64,000 bases of DNA from Myrica gale. Taxonomy: Eukaryota; Streptophyta; Magnoliopsida; Fagales; Myricaceae. Shown here piece after piece: positions 10,701 to 20,610 of the stretch (position 1 is the stretch's first letter; every line of letters starts with the position of its first letter). The notes below the pieces were generated by a model. That model had not been told where the DNA came from, did not search any database, and was given only the letters and a program-made list of their open reading frames with translations. Made by a program: the position numbers and the translations under genes. The DNA lies in the NCBI GenBank assembly GCA_963930655.1, contig OZ005619.1:18623752-18687751 (forward strand). The letters are read 5' to 3'.

Positions 10701-13700
10701 TGGCTAAGTCTCTCGGGTTGGACCAGAACCAGCCTTCTTTGCACCAGAACCAGCCTTGGTTGTGAATTGCCAGCCAGACCAACCCAAATCTACCTAAGGA
10801 GATCGAGCTCTCTGACCTTCTACTCAACTCCGATATAGTAACACTACCAAAAGAACTCACAGAGAACTGAAAAGTTTTCGCCTCAATCACGTCAGGCGTT
10901 TCCTTTTTTGCACCACAACTGCCCCGACTGACCTTTAAAATTAGTTTACTATTGCATCAGAAATGTTCGTGAATTGTTTTTACTCAAAACATGTGTCATG
11001 GTAGTTATTTCTGCCTATTTTCTGCAATTACTATCTTATAGAAACCTGAGTTACAACACTTCCAGGTTCTTACTTTATGTTGTCTTCTTCATGTTGGGAA
11101 AGTTTACGTCACATAATACAACATAGACTAAGGTCGGTAATAAATAAGTCCACTTACTGCTCCCTTAGAGCCCGTTAGCCTCCGGATTGATGGAGCTCGT
11201 GCCATTGATGAAGCAGCAGCAGCTGCAGCCACACGGATTCTGCAAAACATAATTTAGAGCAGCACCCATTATCATTATCTTTTTCTTTTTGGCAGTGCTT
11301 AACCACCAATGAATCTTCTCAGTTACATTCCATAATACCTTTTATGCACATCGACATATTCATCTGTCTCATCCACAATCTCCTCCTGTGTTGATTAAGA
11401 AGAAGATCGTCGACATTAGGTCTTGTGGCAACAGAAGAAAGGTGCAGACTGAAATGAATAGATAAATGAGGGATGCACTTTACCTGCAGAAGTTCTTCAA
11501 ATACATCTTCCAGGGTGATGATACCAATGACTTCACCATCTTCAACATCCTCAGACAAATGAGACAAACCATTTGTTACCATGTCATTACGTTGTAAAGA
11601 GGGTACCCTGTTGATATTGGTAGGCTTTGAAGCCCTGTCAATGTCAACAACAACACTATCTGACTTTTCATCCTGCTTTGATAGCAAAGGCTTAGTCAGT
11701 TGGGAGTTCTCGCAGGTGATTTTGTTCTCTTCGGACTCCTCAAAAGTTGGAAAAAGAGTCTTGCTTCTCCCCTTAGCCTTCACCACAGCTGCCATATGAC
11801 TGCTACCTTTTTGGAACTCATTCAATATATCATACAAAGGCATATCTGCTGGAACCCTGGGGACACCTCATACATAAGCAGTCAATAGCCTTAATAGCCA
11901 TACTTAGTTCAGGACAAGAGATAATGAGCATATCACAATTCAAAGAAGCACACCGTGGAATTCTGCGGATGGAAACAGCACTGACGGGAGTCTCTGTTTC
12001 AGGCCGTACAGTAAGTAGACTCTTTACCTAATTTGCAAGTGAAAAAGAAAGAAGAGAGATCATCCAGTTATAAAATCAGCACATATTTAAAGCAATAATA
12101 CATATATATTCCAAAATTTTGTCAATAGCTTTTAAGTTCTGACCCACCAGCAGTAGTCCAATTACATTACTGGGATTCCCAGAATAGACAGGAACTCGAC
12201 TATGACCCCGAGCCAAAATTTTTCCCATTGCTTCCCTGAGTTCATAGAATTTAGAAAATAAAAAGGCATTACTGAATAATCGTGAAAAGAAAAAAGAATA
12301 AAAAAACCATCATTGAGTTGGTGAAAAAGTAAAGAGGGAGATGATTTGAATGAGTTTTTTATATTTTATTTTTTTGATAAGTAAAAGTTGGACTCGGTGA
12401 TGAGTATCAAATTTTTTAAATTTATTTGTAGTGAAAATGGATGATTTGATGGGGAGAGAGAATTTTTTGTAGTTATTTTATTAGGGCCAAAATTTTGGAA
12501 TTTTGGCACCCAAACACCACTTATTTCCTAGAATATCTACTAAGAATGGACAAACTAATGTAATGGTGATGACTGGTGGTTCTAATGCTCCCAACATATG
12601 CGATATCTTTATTCCAAATTTCCAAGAAGTGGGGAATAGTTTCATTAAACTTACAGACATAAGCCAGCCAATATGCTTTGTTATGAAAAGAACAAACAAT
12701 CTATTGAAAATGCAAATGCACCTATTTTAGTGGACCATAACAGACTGAGCTACTTCTTTGACCAAACTTCAACATCCAGCCCAAATCACATTCATCACAA
12801 TCTTGATCCCTCTTTTTACTAAAATGATGACAAAACAATAATCTCCACAAATTGAATATATTCTAACAAGTTTCTGACGCAGGAAATTGATTATAACAAC
12901 GGATTTGACTCTTGAATGGCCGAAGTAATATGAAAGGAGAAATTTAGAATACTAATTTAACTCTTGGCACCTTGACTGTGAAGATAGCTAAAGAAGAAGA
13001 ACCTAATAGCAACAAAACTTAGTCAGGTGCAGAAGTTACCAATCCAATTTCGAATTGACATCTAAGGAAAAGGTTGATTCAATAGGTGTCATAGCCTCTT
13101 CAGCAGTCTGAGTAAAAAGAAAAACAAAACAAGAAGAGTGACTTTGAAATCCTGACCACAAGCAATATCCAGGGTCTAGGTCAAATAAAAAGGCACTATG
13201 TAGGGACAAAAAACAAAACCCTTTTGGAGAAGAGAATAATGATTCACTTTGAAGAACCCAGAAACACGATCTCTCGTGTCAAGTCATAGCTAGGCAGGAA
13301 ATTTCGTCAGCTGCATCCCAGAATTTTCCTTTTTCTTTTGGAAAATTAAAAGGAATTTCTAAAAATGCTGAAAGAGTGGTAAAATTGCATTTGTTTACCT
13401 TTTCAGTCAAGTCTAGCGCTCCACTAATAATTGTTGTCTCGTCATGTGTAAGTTCACCTCCCTTCCCAGCCTAACCATGAAAAGAAAAATATGCTATAGG
13501 ATGAGTGTGCATGACAACGTGTCAAGGCAGCTTTAGCATTCTGGACACTGATGGTTTCACCAAGTGATAGTTGCAGTGCTTTTATGTATAGCTACTTCAA
13601 AAGGCTTTACCTCCTTGCTGTGGATGGATACAAGGACTTTTAGCTGAGCCCGCCTAAATAGCACTTCATTATGTCCCAGTACCCAGTCCAGAACCTAAAA

Positions 13701-15261
13701 CAGTATATTGTTAAGAGGTGAATATCAATCAAAAGACTCTCAGTCTTGAGAAAACTAATTTAGCCGTAACTTCAGTGAAAGAATGCTTTAATGGCATGTG
13801 GAATCATACATATCTTCTCCGTTATTAAGCTGTTTCAGGACACATGAACAAAAGGAAGCTAAGAATATACTTAAGCTTCATTCTGCACCTCTTTCTTAAA
13901 TATAAGAAAGGTACTGTAAGGGAACTAACTAGTCAATGGCTAAAGCTATAGAGGAGGCTTGTGAGAACAACTATTTCCGCATACAGAGGAAAGAAAAGCG
14001 ACCAGTAATTTTCTCTGGAACTACCTCTTACATGCAGCAACAACCATGTAAATCTCACATTCACAAAGTGTGATAGAATTTCTGACTTAGATTTTACCTT
14101 TCCGATGGGATAAGCTATTGGATAGCAAATTATCATTAAAATTCTCACAAGCCATACAAAATTGGCCCCGACTGCAAGTCCATATCTTGTGCATATTGCT
14201 TGTGGAATAACCTAACAAATGAAAGGAAACACAATAATCAATCCCCCCAGAATCCATAAAATATAGCTTCAGTAATCGCATCCATACTAGCAAAAGGCAT
14301 GAAAGTTATTAAAACAACATACCTCTCCAAAAGCCAGAACAAATGTTACAGAGAGAATAATTGCGATATACTGATTGAAAAGTTTATCCAGGTAAATAGG
14401 AAGGGCCTGCACAATGTAAATGTCAATGCCAGTATCTTTAATTGAAAATAAGCATAGTCTCAGTAGCGGTATCAAGTTGTTAGAAACTATATCTGGAGGA
14501 AAAAAATACGACTAACTTCGATGCTTCATTGACAGGAAACCAAAGCAATGTTTCCAATAATTACTCTCCCTGCTTAATGTGTCCACCCTTCTAAATATTT
14601 ATTCCCCATTGGAAATGTTCATTCGAATCTACAGATTGTGCTCAACAAAATTATACGCAAATGTGAATCAAATACATACATCAATACAAGTTATGTTCGA
14701 GCATGCTATCACCTTTAACACTTTTAACAAAATTCGTTATGATCCCAAAGAAAAAATTCCAATCCAAACAAATTTCATCCGAAATCTTAGTAGGAGAAGA
14801 TATTGCAATGGATACATAAATGAATCAATTACCTCCATGGAAGCGGCATTACACAACAGCAAAGTCACAAGAAGCTGGTGCTGCTTTTGTACCACTGGTA
14901 GTATAGTAGCTGCGCATAATCCCCAAAGGTCGTTTATAAATTATAAGACCGAAATGACAACGGTAGTAACCGCAATCTGAGAGGAAGCAGAAGGGAGTTT
15001 GAAACGAAACGGAATCGGACCTGCTTGTTTCTTCTCGGCGGAGGTGCCGCTTCGCTGGAGGATCTCGAGGTCGACGCGGCTGAGGGACATGAGACCGAGG
15101 GTGAGGCCGGACATGATCCCGGCGAAGAGGACGAGGAAGCAGGATAGTCCCGCGTAGACGTACCACCACACCGATCCGAACGATATCTCGCTCGCTACGG
15201 CCCCCGATTCCATGTTCCGAGTCAGCATCCGACTCATCATGACGGCATTTATCAGGTGCAT
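4759..15261 (-). CDS. DUF21/CBS-domain membrane protein (CNNM/MGR-type), copy A, C-terminally truncated
   Basis: Thirteen exons, joined in reading order: 15261-15021, 14909-14833, 14406-14323, 14211-14098, 13694-13611, 13470-13399, 13107-13040, 12235-12148, 12027-11954, 11856-11484, 11386-11340, 11239-11158, 4791-4759. All junctions are GT-AG and phases agree, giving 478 aa. Exons 1-4 encode the DUF21 transmembrane domain (about residues 28-174), including [20 protein letters not shown] and [20 protein letters not shown]. Exons 6-10 encode the CBS pair ([48 protein letters not shown]). The family is linked to Mg2+ transport in animals (CNNM) and plants (MGR). In exon 13 a TAG (4761-4759) replaces the AAG of copy B, removing 26 residues. 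Intron 12 is 6.4 kb because a LINE sits in it. The CBS core is intact, so the protein may still work. Confidence 0.85.
5250..5257. repeat. LINE target-site duplication, left copy
   Basis: The 8-bp gaccttta here is repeated at 10930-10937 on the far side of the LINE. In unit B the corresponding uninterrupted site reads gacctatacaattag (from 21790), which supports this boundary. Confidence 0.8.
5329..8951 (-). pseudogene. LINE ORF2: endonuclease-reverse transcriptase, one frameshift
   Basis: Two overlapping frames: 8951-6783 (722 aa) and 6822-5329, the second in a frame shifted by one base. The N-terminus is an EEP endonuclease ([23 protein letters not shown]). The reverse transcriptase follows with [51 protein letters not shown] and the catalytic [11 protein letters not shown]. 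The second frame carries the end of the RT domain ([29 protein letters not shown]) and a zf-RVT region ([29 protein letters not shown]). The reading is lost within FEAVSGL, next to 6783-6790, and resumes at MINLSKSE, so a single base appears to be missing. All catalytic motifs are present, so the damage looks recent. Confidence 0.9.
8948..9993 (-). pseudogene. LINE ORF1, C-terminal half
   Basis: An open minus-strand frame of about 340 codons in the position of ORF1 in plant L1 elements. The middle is low-complexity, rich in G, S, V and P (repeated [15 protein letters not shown] units). The end is more ordered ([20 protein letters not shown] and [15 protein letters not shown]). It stops with TGA at 8950-8948, overlapping the ORF2 start ATG as ATGA. 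No natural start is present. The frame is cut near 9993, where the sequence switches to the inverted N-terminal half on the other strand. Confidence 0.7.
9992..10765 (+). pseudogene. LINE ORF1, N-terminal half, inverted
   Basis: A plus-strand frame of 257 codons. Its [39 protein letters not shown] and [17 protein letters not shown] blocks match the N-terminal region of plant L1 ORF1 proteins. It runs opposite to the rest of the element, so the 5' part of the LINE was inverted on insertion. The first 123 bp are repeated in inverse orientation at 10769-10891. The frame ends in a short repeat ([14 protein letters not shown]) just before that second arm. Confidence 0.75.
10021..10143. repeat. Inverted-repeat arm 1 inside the LINE (123 bp)
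   Basis: This arm, beginning cgtgattgaggcgaaaac and ending ggtctggctggc, is the reverse complement of 10769-10891. I saw no mismatch when reading the two arms. It encodes the start of the LINE ORF1 N-terminal block. Confidence 0.9.
10769..10891. repeat. Inverted-repeat arm 2 inside the LINE (123 bp)
   Basis: This is the reverse complement of 10021-10143. It leads directly into a patch (10884-10906) identical to 10419-10441, then a patch (10913-10933) identical to 9904-9924. All of this lies within 50 bp of the right target-site duplication. Confidence 0.9.
10930..10937. repeat. LINE target-site duplication, right copy
   Basis: gaccttta, identical to 5250-5257. The first four bases are shared with the 21-bp templated patch ending at 10933, which suggests microhomology at the junction. 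Confidence 0.8.
12325..12518. repeat. MITE-like dispersed repeat, copy 2, in intron 7 of DUF21 copy A
   Basis: About 190 bp with the family core (gttggtgaaaaagtaaagag) and the end ggcacccaaacacc. Unit B lacks it: there the flanks are joined by a short unrelated sequence near 23190-23210. The left end seems truncated, so no clean target duplication is visible. Confidence 0.55.
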
Positions 15262-15972
15262 CGCGACTGCTTGTACTCACTCACCTTCCTGCTCCTTCTT
15301 CTTCTTGTCGACTCCCAGTGAATCCTTCTGCTTCAGACTTCAGAGTTTTCTACTGTCTAATGATTATGCTGGTCCGAGGAGTGGTGCTGAATGGTACTGG
15401 GAAAATAAATGAGCGCAGGGTGTGTCTGCGTGGCGGAATCAGGGAGGTCGTTTGGTGCGGGATCCGCATACCTGCTTTACGGCAGCATCGAACGGCTGTG
15501 GTGCTGTTAAAAGTGACTGACCGCCAAGGGTACTGGAATGATCTACCTTTCGTATGAGGCCCGCGGATGGTACTGGAGTGATCTATGTACGTCGTACGTC
15601 ACAGAAAGGACAAACAGAGTTCATATTTGGGCCAGGTTTTTTTGTTTTGCCGGAAACGATGCAATGAAATTACCAAAATACTCCAAAACGTTAAAGATTC
15701 ATTGTATTTTCTGCACTAAAACAGATATTAACTCAAATTTCTTTTCTTGTGTCAAGATCCTTCTCAATACAAACCCCACCTCTCTCTTTCTTTTCCGATA
15801 GAAATTCTCTCCAATCCAATCTGTTAAAGACACACAACATATCACAATTAATAAGAACCATATTGAATACTGTAAAATATGCTTATAAAAAAAAAAGAAT
15901 ACTGTAAAATACATATACTGTATATATATATCTGTCCGAATTGGATCATAATAAATTTTTTTTGCCGTCCAA

Positions 15973-16327
15973 AAGGAAATTGACATTTTAGTCACTAGGT
16001 TTTGGACACTTTTTCATTTTAGTCCTTCAGTTTCAACTTTTAAATTTTTAATCCTTGAATTTTCTTGTTTTTACGAAATGGTCCTTCCGTCAATCTGTCG
16101 TCCATATGCTTAACGACAGATGTAGCGGTCGACCATTACATATAGCGATCGACAGGGTCAAAATTGCTGACGTGTCAGAGAGTTCCGTTAAGTATATGGA
16201 CGACAGATTGACGGAATGACCATTTCGTCAAACAATGAAAACTCAAGGACTAAAAATTTGAAAGTTAAAACTGAAAAACTAAAATGAAAAAGTGTCTAAA
16301 ACTTAGAGACTAAAAAGTAAATTTCTC
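15973..16327. mobile_element. Foldback MITE (MULE-like), unit A
   Basis: A 355-bp element with long inverted arms. The left arm runs from ggaaattgacattttagtc through a block of atttttaatccttgaattttc type. The right arm is its complement, ending gactaaaaagtaaatttctc. Flanks repeat ccgtccaa (15965-15972 and 16328-16335), extending to 9-10 bp with a mismatch. The centre has agcggtcgac-like motifs. Unit B lacks the element at the equivalent site near 28.22 kb. A close relative is at 56213-56625. The 8-10 bp target duplication and long TIRs point to Mutator-type MITEs. Confidence 0.75.
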
Positions 16328-16796
16328 CCGTCCAAGAGATAGCATATTCGTTGGTAAACGACAAGCAACAGTTTGGAAACTCTTGGAGCCTTGGGAGGTT
16401 CAGCTTTCAGGACTGGAAAACCACTTTAAAAGAAACCACTAAAAACTTTTTTTTTCAGACAGTATCTCTTCTGCCTCTGTCGGATGTGTTGCCAGAAACC
16501 TGACATTGTAAACTGAGTTACGGGCGGCTATATACATAAGAATAACCAAATTCCTAAAAGAACAAATGAAAAATTAGTAACAAAAACTTTTGTTCAATGG
16601 TAAAGGAAGTTAGCAGTTTCATGACAGCACAAAGCTTCCATGTTACAACCCAACTCCACGCATTCCCCCACCGTCCGACAAGAGAGGTAGCTGTCTGTCA
16701 CTGATTTTGCCTTATTTTCTCACTGGCCGTGGAGGAAATTTTGCCGACCTCTTGGGAATGGAAGATCCTCAGAACTTCATGGAAGCGTATGACTGT

Positions 16797-18475
16797 TCAT
16801 ACTAGAACATGAAAGGTGTTGCCTTGGCCCTTCCCCCGTCTTTTGGTCAATCCAGGCTTCGCAATTGTTACCCGAACAAACCTGACATCAAAGAACTGAA
16901 CCACAGACCAACTCTAACGTCAAATGAAATCAATTGAATTTCCCTAATTGACTGGGGATGTAAAGCAACCACAGAATATGCATACTCCGTTCATCTCTTT
17001 CACTGCCAATTCAGCAGAGTCCTCCCTAGTAAACCAGATGTAGGCAAATCCTAAAGATTGCCCGGATTCTCTATCCGTCATTAGTTTGACTGCCAGATGA
17101 TGGTAAACAGAAAGATATATAAGCATGAATACTTTTTTATCAGAATTTCCAGTCAGCAATATGCAAGCAGCATGGACCAGAGAAAGAAATGAAAGCAGCG
17201 TTAATCTTGAACAAGAAATGAGATGCTGAGGGAGCAACTAAAGAAAACTTTAAATGCCCTCTTTATTAAGTTCTAGATGGTAAGGGACATCTCTTTAATT
17301 CTCCATAATGGTTTTGCAATCGCTCCATTACCCAGCCCCAAAAGCCTCCTGGGCTGACATCAGTATAGGCACTTCTCACATAGCACTACCTGAACCCCTC
17401 TCCAGAGACGCTGTCATTTGATTGTGTGACAAAAGCACTGCACGGATGCAACACAGCTTGATTTTCTCAAACTGGTGCAGAATCCAGCAACCAGCATGGA
17501 ATTTTGTTGTCGGCTAACTATGTAGTCTAACATGCACCTAATAAGAATCTGTTCCTTCTAGGCATAGCTTCCATAAACGTCCTGACTAAAGACAAAACAG
17601 GAAAACAAATTCACCTTGGCTTACTTCCCCATACTCCGAAAATGCCTTGTTCAATTGTCCCTCAGAGGTCGATTGCGGCAGTCCTGCACCAATTAGCTCC
17701 AAAAGTTTCAGCAAAATGCTATAATCTACAGAGAATTAATAGAGAACTTTATCTAAAAGAGAACAACAGCTATACACGATTACAAAAGGCAACTTAAAGA
17801 AAATAGTCACCAAAAGTGCATTAGAAATTATAAAATCCAAAAAACTCAGAAATATGCAATTTTCGAATATCTGTCTTTAGATATCGGTAGAACTATTGTC
17901 CACGTAAATTTACCGATTCAATGAACAAAAATCACGACTTCTGTCAATTGATTCCGTAAGATGACTAAAAAATACTGGTGAAATGCCAATCGAATATTTT
18001 TCTTTGAACGACATTATGTTAATCGTTAACAAACCTATGAGCTGCATTGCTACAAGCTCCCATTTGTAAATCATGTCAAAGATTTCGAATCACGTAGGCA
18101 TTGTCCAAAAAAGGTTATTAACTCCACATCTTCACAAACGCCAAGCAATGTGAAATCTTTTGGTAACGATCAACAACATTCCGAGTGCGAGGATGTACTT
18201 AGTCACAAATTTAGAAACAACAAATATTGCCCAAGACCCAGAAAATATCTATGCTACATCCACTACAAAAACATACCTTTTATGAAGATCTTCACAGGAG
18301 GAGGTACCGTGCTGTACTGAAGAGCTCGAGCTAGTGCCAAGAAAAAAGAAAAAAAAAAAAGAGCTCGAGCTAGTGCTACAGCGAAGTGGTTGAAGCGACG
18401 GGGAAGCGGCACAAAGGATGGTTCGGTGACGCCGGACAGAATAGAGATTATTCTGTAGGCTAAAACAAAAGGCAA
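16797..18475 (-). CDS. Small organelle-type RRM RNA-binding protein, copy A
   Basis: Four exons in reading order: 18475-18277, 17683-17615, 17089-16986, 16895-16797. Junctions are GT-AG and phases agree, giving 156 aa. Residues 1 to about 60 are a basic, Arg/Ala/Ser/Phe-rich presequence (MPFVLAYRIISILSGVTEPS...) likely to target a mitochondrion or plastid. One RRM follows: KIFIKGLPQSTSEG (RNP2), GQSLGFAYIWF (RNP1, with W in place of an aromatic), and FVRVTIAKPG as the last strand. Such proteins bind organellar transcripts in plants; the target here is unknown. Exon 1 has a 39-bp in-frame duplication absent from copy B. Exon 4 carries 7 extra bases (16829-16838 area) that change the last 10 or so residues. 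Copy B is broken, so this is the only readable copy in the window. Confidence 0.75.
18320..18376. repeat. 18-bp direct repeat flanking an A-rich tract inside the RRM exon 1
   Basis: aagagctcgagctagtgc occurs at 18320-18337 and 18359-18376, separated by an A-rich tract of about 20 bases on the plus strand. Unit B has a single copy of the 18-mer at about 30198-30216 and no A-rich tract. The net gain is 39 bp, or 13 codons in frame, adding ALARALFFFSFFL to the presequence. Confidence 0.85.
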
Positions 18476-19270
18476 TTTGCGAGAAGGGAAAGAGAGAATT
18501 TCGACCCCAAAGAATTCAGAAACACTCTGGATTCAATAAAATTCGTAATAATCAGAAATAAATCAAAACAACCCACAAGCCGGGTTAAAATAGCTGAAAC
18601 ATCGACCTTAATAGAATTTTAACAAAAATAGCAAAACCCTAGAAATCTTACCAAAACGAAATACGGAAAGAATTAAAGTGATTGCCAAAAATCTGACCCA
18701 AATCGGGTTCAGAATTATTTCCTAATCGACAAAAAGGAAATTACCATAAATAGCAAAAATTAACTAAAAATAGAGATTTGAAAAGGAAATCAGCAGATTT
18801 GGAGTTCGAAACGATGTGCACCGAGCGTAGCTGGGTGGCTATGACGTGCACACCGAAAAGAGCTTTACGAATTGGGGTCACGGGCGCGAATCGGACACCT
18901 GTAGCCAAAGTTTTGGCCAAAATACCGACACGTGCACAGAAACTGCCCCAATTAGGCTAAATCACGATTTCTTGCCATTTTGCGCTGATCCTCCCGCTCC
19001 AAGTAATTTAGCGCCATCAATGAGCAATCCGACAGCTCTGCATCATCTAGGTCGGATCCTCCTGCATCATTCAGGCAATGCATGCACGGTATGATATCGA
19101 AAAATCTACTTGTGGGGAGATTGATGGTAGAATTGGGGTTTCTGAGACAGACGTCTTAGGAATTGTGGTGTGTCCGTGAGATTGAAGGAACACGGATTGG
19201 GATGGGAAAGGATGCAACAATTGACATCCAAACCCGAGAAAGATTAGGGTCTTAATCTTAAAGCCTTAAC
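18476..19270. other. 5' flank of the RRM gene, unit A
   Basis: No confident coding sequence. Most of it (about 18425-19070) is missing in unit B, where the flanks join directly. It therefore contained the promoter and start codon that unit B lost. Confidence 0.5.
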
Positions 19271-19450
19271 AGAGGGCTGATATATTGCCAACACATTAAT
19301 GAATAGAATTAGAGGGCTGAGATATTGCCAACACTTTAATGAATGAATTAGAGGGCTGAGATATTGTCAACACATTAATAAATAAAGAGAGATAAAGCAC
19401 ATCTCAACCCTCCAATTTTATTCATTAATGTGTTGACAACATCTCAATTC
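19271..19450. repeat. Three tandem 37-40 bp repeats followed by an inverted copy
   Basis: Units start with agagggctgagatattg at 19271, 19311 and 19350. An inverted copy (ttcattaatgtgttgacaac and flanks) lies at about 19403-19450, so the transcript could fold into a stem of about 40 bp. No coding frame. This may be the decayed end of a foldback element. Confidence 0.75.
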
Positions 19451-20333
19451 TTACTAAAACGTCTTAGAACTTAAAATTAGGACCCTAATACTTCCTCACT
19501 AAACCAGATTCAGACTCGATAGTTAGTCCATGCGCAAGGCGGTGTGGTCCGGCGACTTCGGCCGTAAAGTATGTGAGATGTGACTTGCGACGTTCTTTTT
19601 TTTTTTTTTTTTCTAAATGTGACTTGCGAGGTTCAGACGTTAGGAAACCATATTACTTTCTCAGCCCACTTTCGTTGTTCTTTTCCAACGAATGCACAAT
19701 TTTCACATTAAGATCAGAAAGGGTTCGGGTTACGCAGAAAAAAAAAATCAGAAGAGTTCGGGCACAAAAGTCTCAGTATCTTTGTCATTTTCTATGCACT
19801 AAGTGCGAGTGGATTCGAAAGTTAAGAGATACCACAGAGCAATCCGATTATCACTTTATTCTGTTGAACAGTCAACATAAACTTTCGGTTCTCTCTTTTA
19901 TTGGTGGTTTTGCTTTGTATTTCCAACTTTTGTCATTTTCTTATAGCGTTGCAGGAAAGGGGCTGGGATGCGGCGGAAACGGGAATGAATTTGAAGATGT
20001 CACAAGTGAAAATGATAAAAAATATATATATATATATATCTTAGAGTAAAAATGTCAAAATTAATAATTAAAAATATTAAAATACACATATCATACTATT
20101 CTTTGAGACTTAGAGGTAGCAATTGAATCTTACGGGTGTACATCTTCTGTAAATTTTATAAAATTGTTTCGTTCTCAATAATTTCAAAAATTTCTCTCTC
20201 AATATATATTATCATACTATCATTCATCGAGTCATCTTTCATATTATTACGCAACTCAGTCTTGATAAACTTTACCAGTAGGAAAATTGCAAGTCTTCAA
20301 ACTATGATACAATAATTCGTCTTTAATTACTTG
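19451..20333. other. Far flank of unit A and junction with unit B
   Basis: Homology to unit B continues to about 19960 (matching about 31650). At 19656-19695 the minus strand keeps the start of the short coding-like block described at 30654-30812, but loses it at gtaatatgg. From 19960 to 20333 the sequence is AT-rich with no recognised gene. Confidence 0.5.
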
Positions 20334-20443
20334 ATCATTTGGCTTAATTATAAAGGGTTTCAATACCCTCTCTCTACAGAAACCTGTTATCATTTGGCTT
20401 AATTACAAAGGGTTTCAATACCCTCTCTTTACAGAAGCCTGTT
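20334..20443. repeat. 55-bp tandem duplication at the unit A/unit B junction
   Basis: Two adjacent near-identical 55-bp units (20334-20388 and 20389-20443), each with atcatttggcttaatta followed by aaagggtttcaataccctc. The aaaggg... part is also the left edge of unit A at 4326. The repeat therefore lies at the boundary of the larger duplication. Confidence 0.8.
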
Positions 20444-20610
20444 CCGATTATCTTTTTCTTTTTCTAAAAACATAATTGAGCCTTAGCTCAAGAGGTTCAT
20501 GGTCATGCTATTTGGTACACTCGGCTAAAAATTTATATCAACCAACGTGGATATGCTTCAATACAACACAGTATTATATTGAACCTTCTGAAACCAACTT
20601 CCAATACTAT

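Larger units (their letters stand above)
5258..10929 (-). mobile_element. Plant L1-clade LINE with inverted 5' end, in the last intron of DUF21 copy A
   Basis: A non-LTR retrotransposon of about 5.67 kb, read on the minus strand. Its 3' end is a poly(T) tract on the plus strand (5259-5269), that is a poly(A) tail. It is flanked by the 8-bp duplication gaccttta. It carries ORF2 (endonuclease, reverse transcriptase, zf-RVT) and the C-terminal half of ORF1. The N-terminal half of ORF1 lies in opposite orientation at 9992-10765. A 123-bp inverted repeat (10021-10143 and 10769-10891) and short patches copied from inside the element finish the 5' end. The matching place in unit B is empty, so insertion followed the duplication, or unit B lost it cleanly, which is less likely. 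A frameshift in ORF2 and the scrambled ORF1 make it non-autonomous. Confidence 0.9.
4326..19960. repeat. Tandem segmental duplication, unit A
   Basis: This 15.6-kb unit aligns along its length with 20406-31650, in the same orientation. Matching landmarks include the 3' flank (4330-5250 with 20406-21790), all 13 exons of the DUF21 gene, the four exons of the RRM gene, and the far flank ending near ttgcaggaaagg. Unit A is longer mainly because of the 5.7-kb LINE at 5258-10929. It also has its own intronic MITE (about 12.3 kb) and a foldback MITE (about 16 kb). It lacks the solo LTR, PGIP segment and hAT-like MITE found in B. Confidence 0.9.

Noticed and set aside
11319-11843. DUF21 exon 10 read as a single 174-aa protein with a tail from the intron
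   Set aside because: The tail after FEELLQ comes from intron sequence; a GT donor at 11483 and phase agreement with exon 11 show splicing.
14849-15280. A 143-codon Arg-rich frame over exon 1 of DUF21 copy A, and its twin at 25459-25938
   Set aside because: Wrong frame over exons 1 and 2 of the DUF21 genes; the correct frame encodes the membrane domain.
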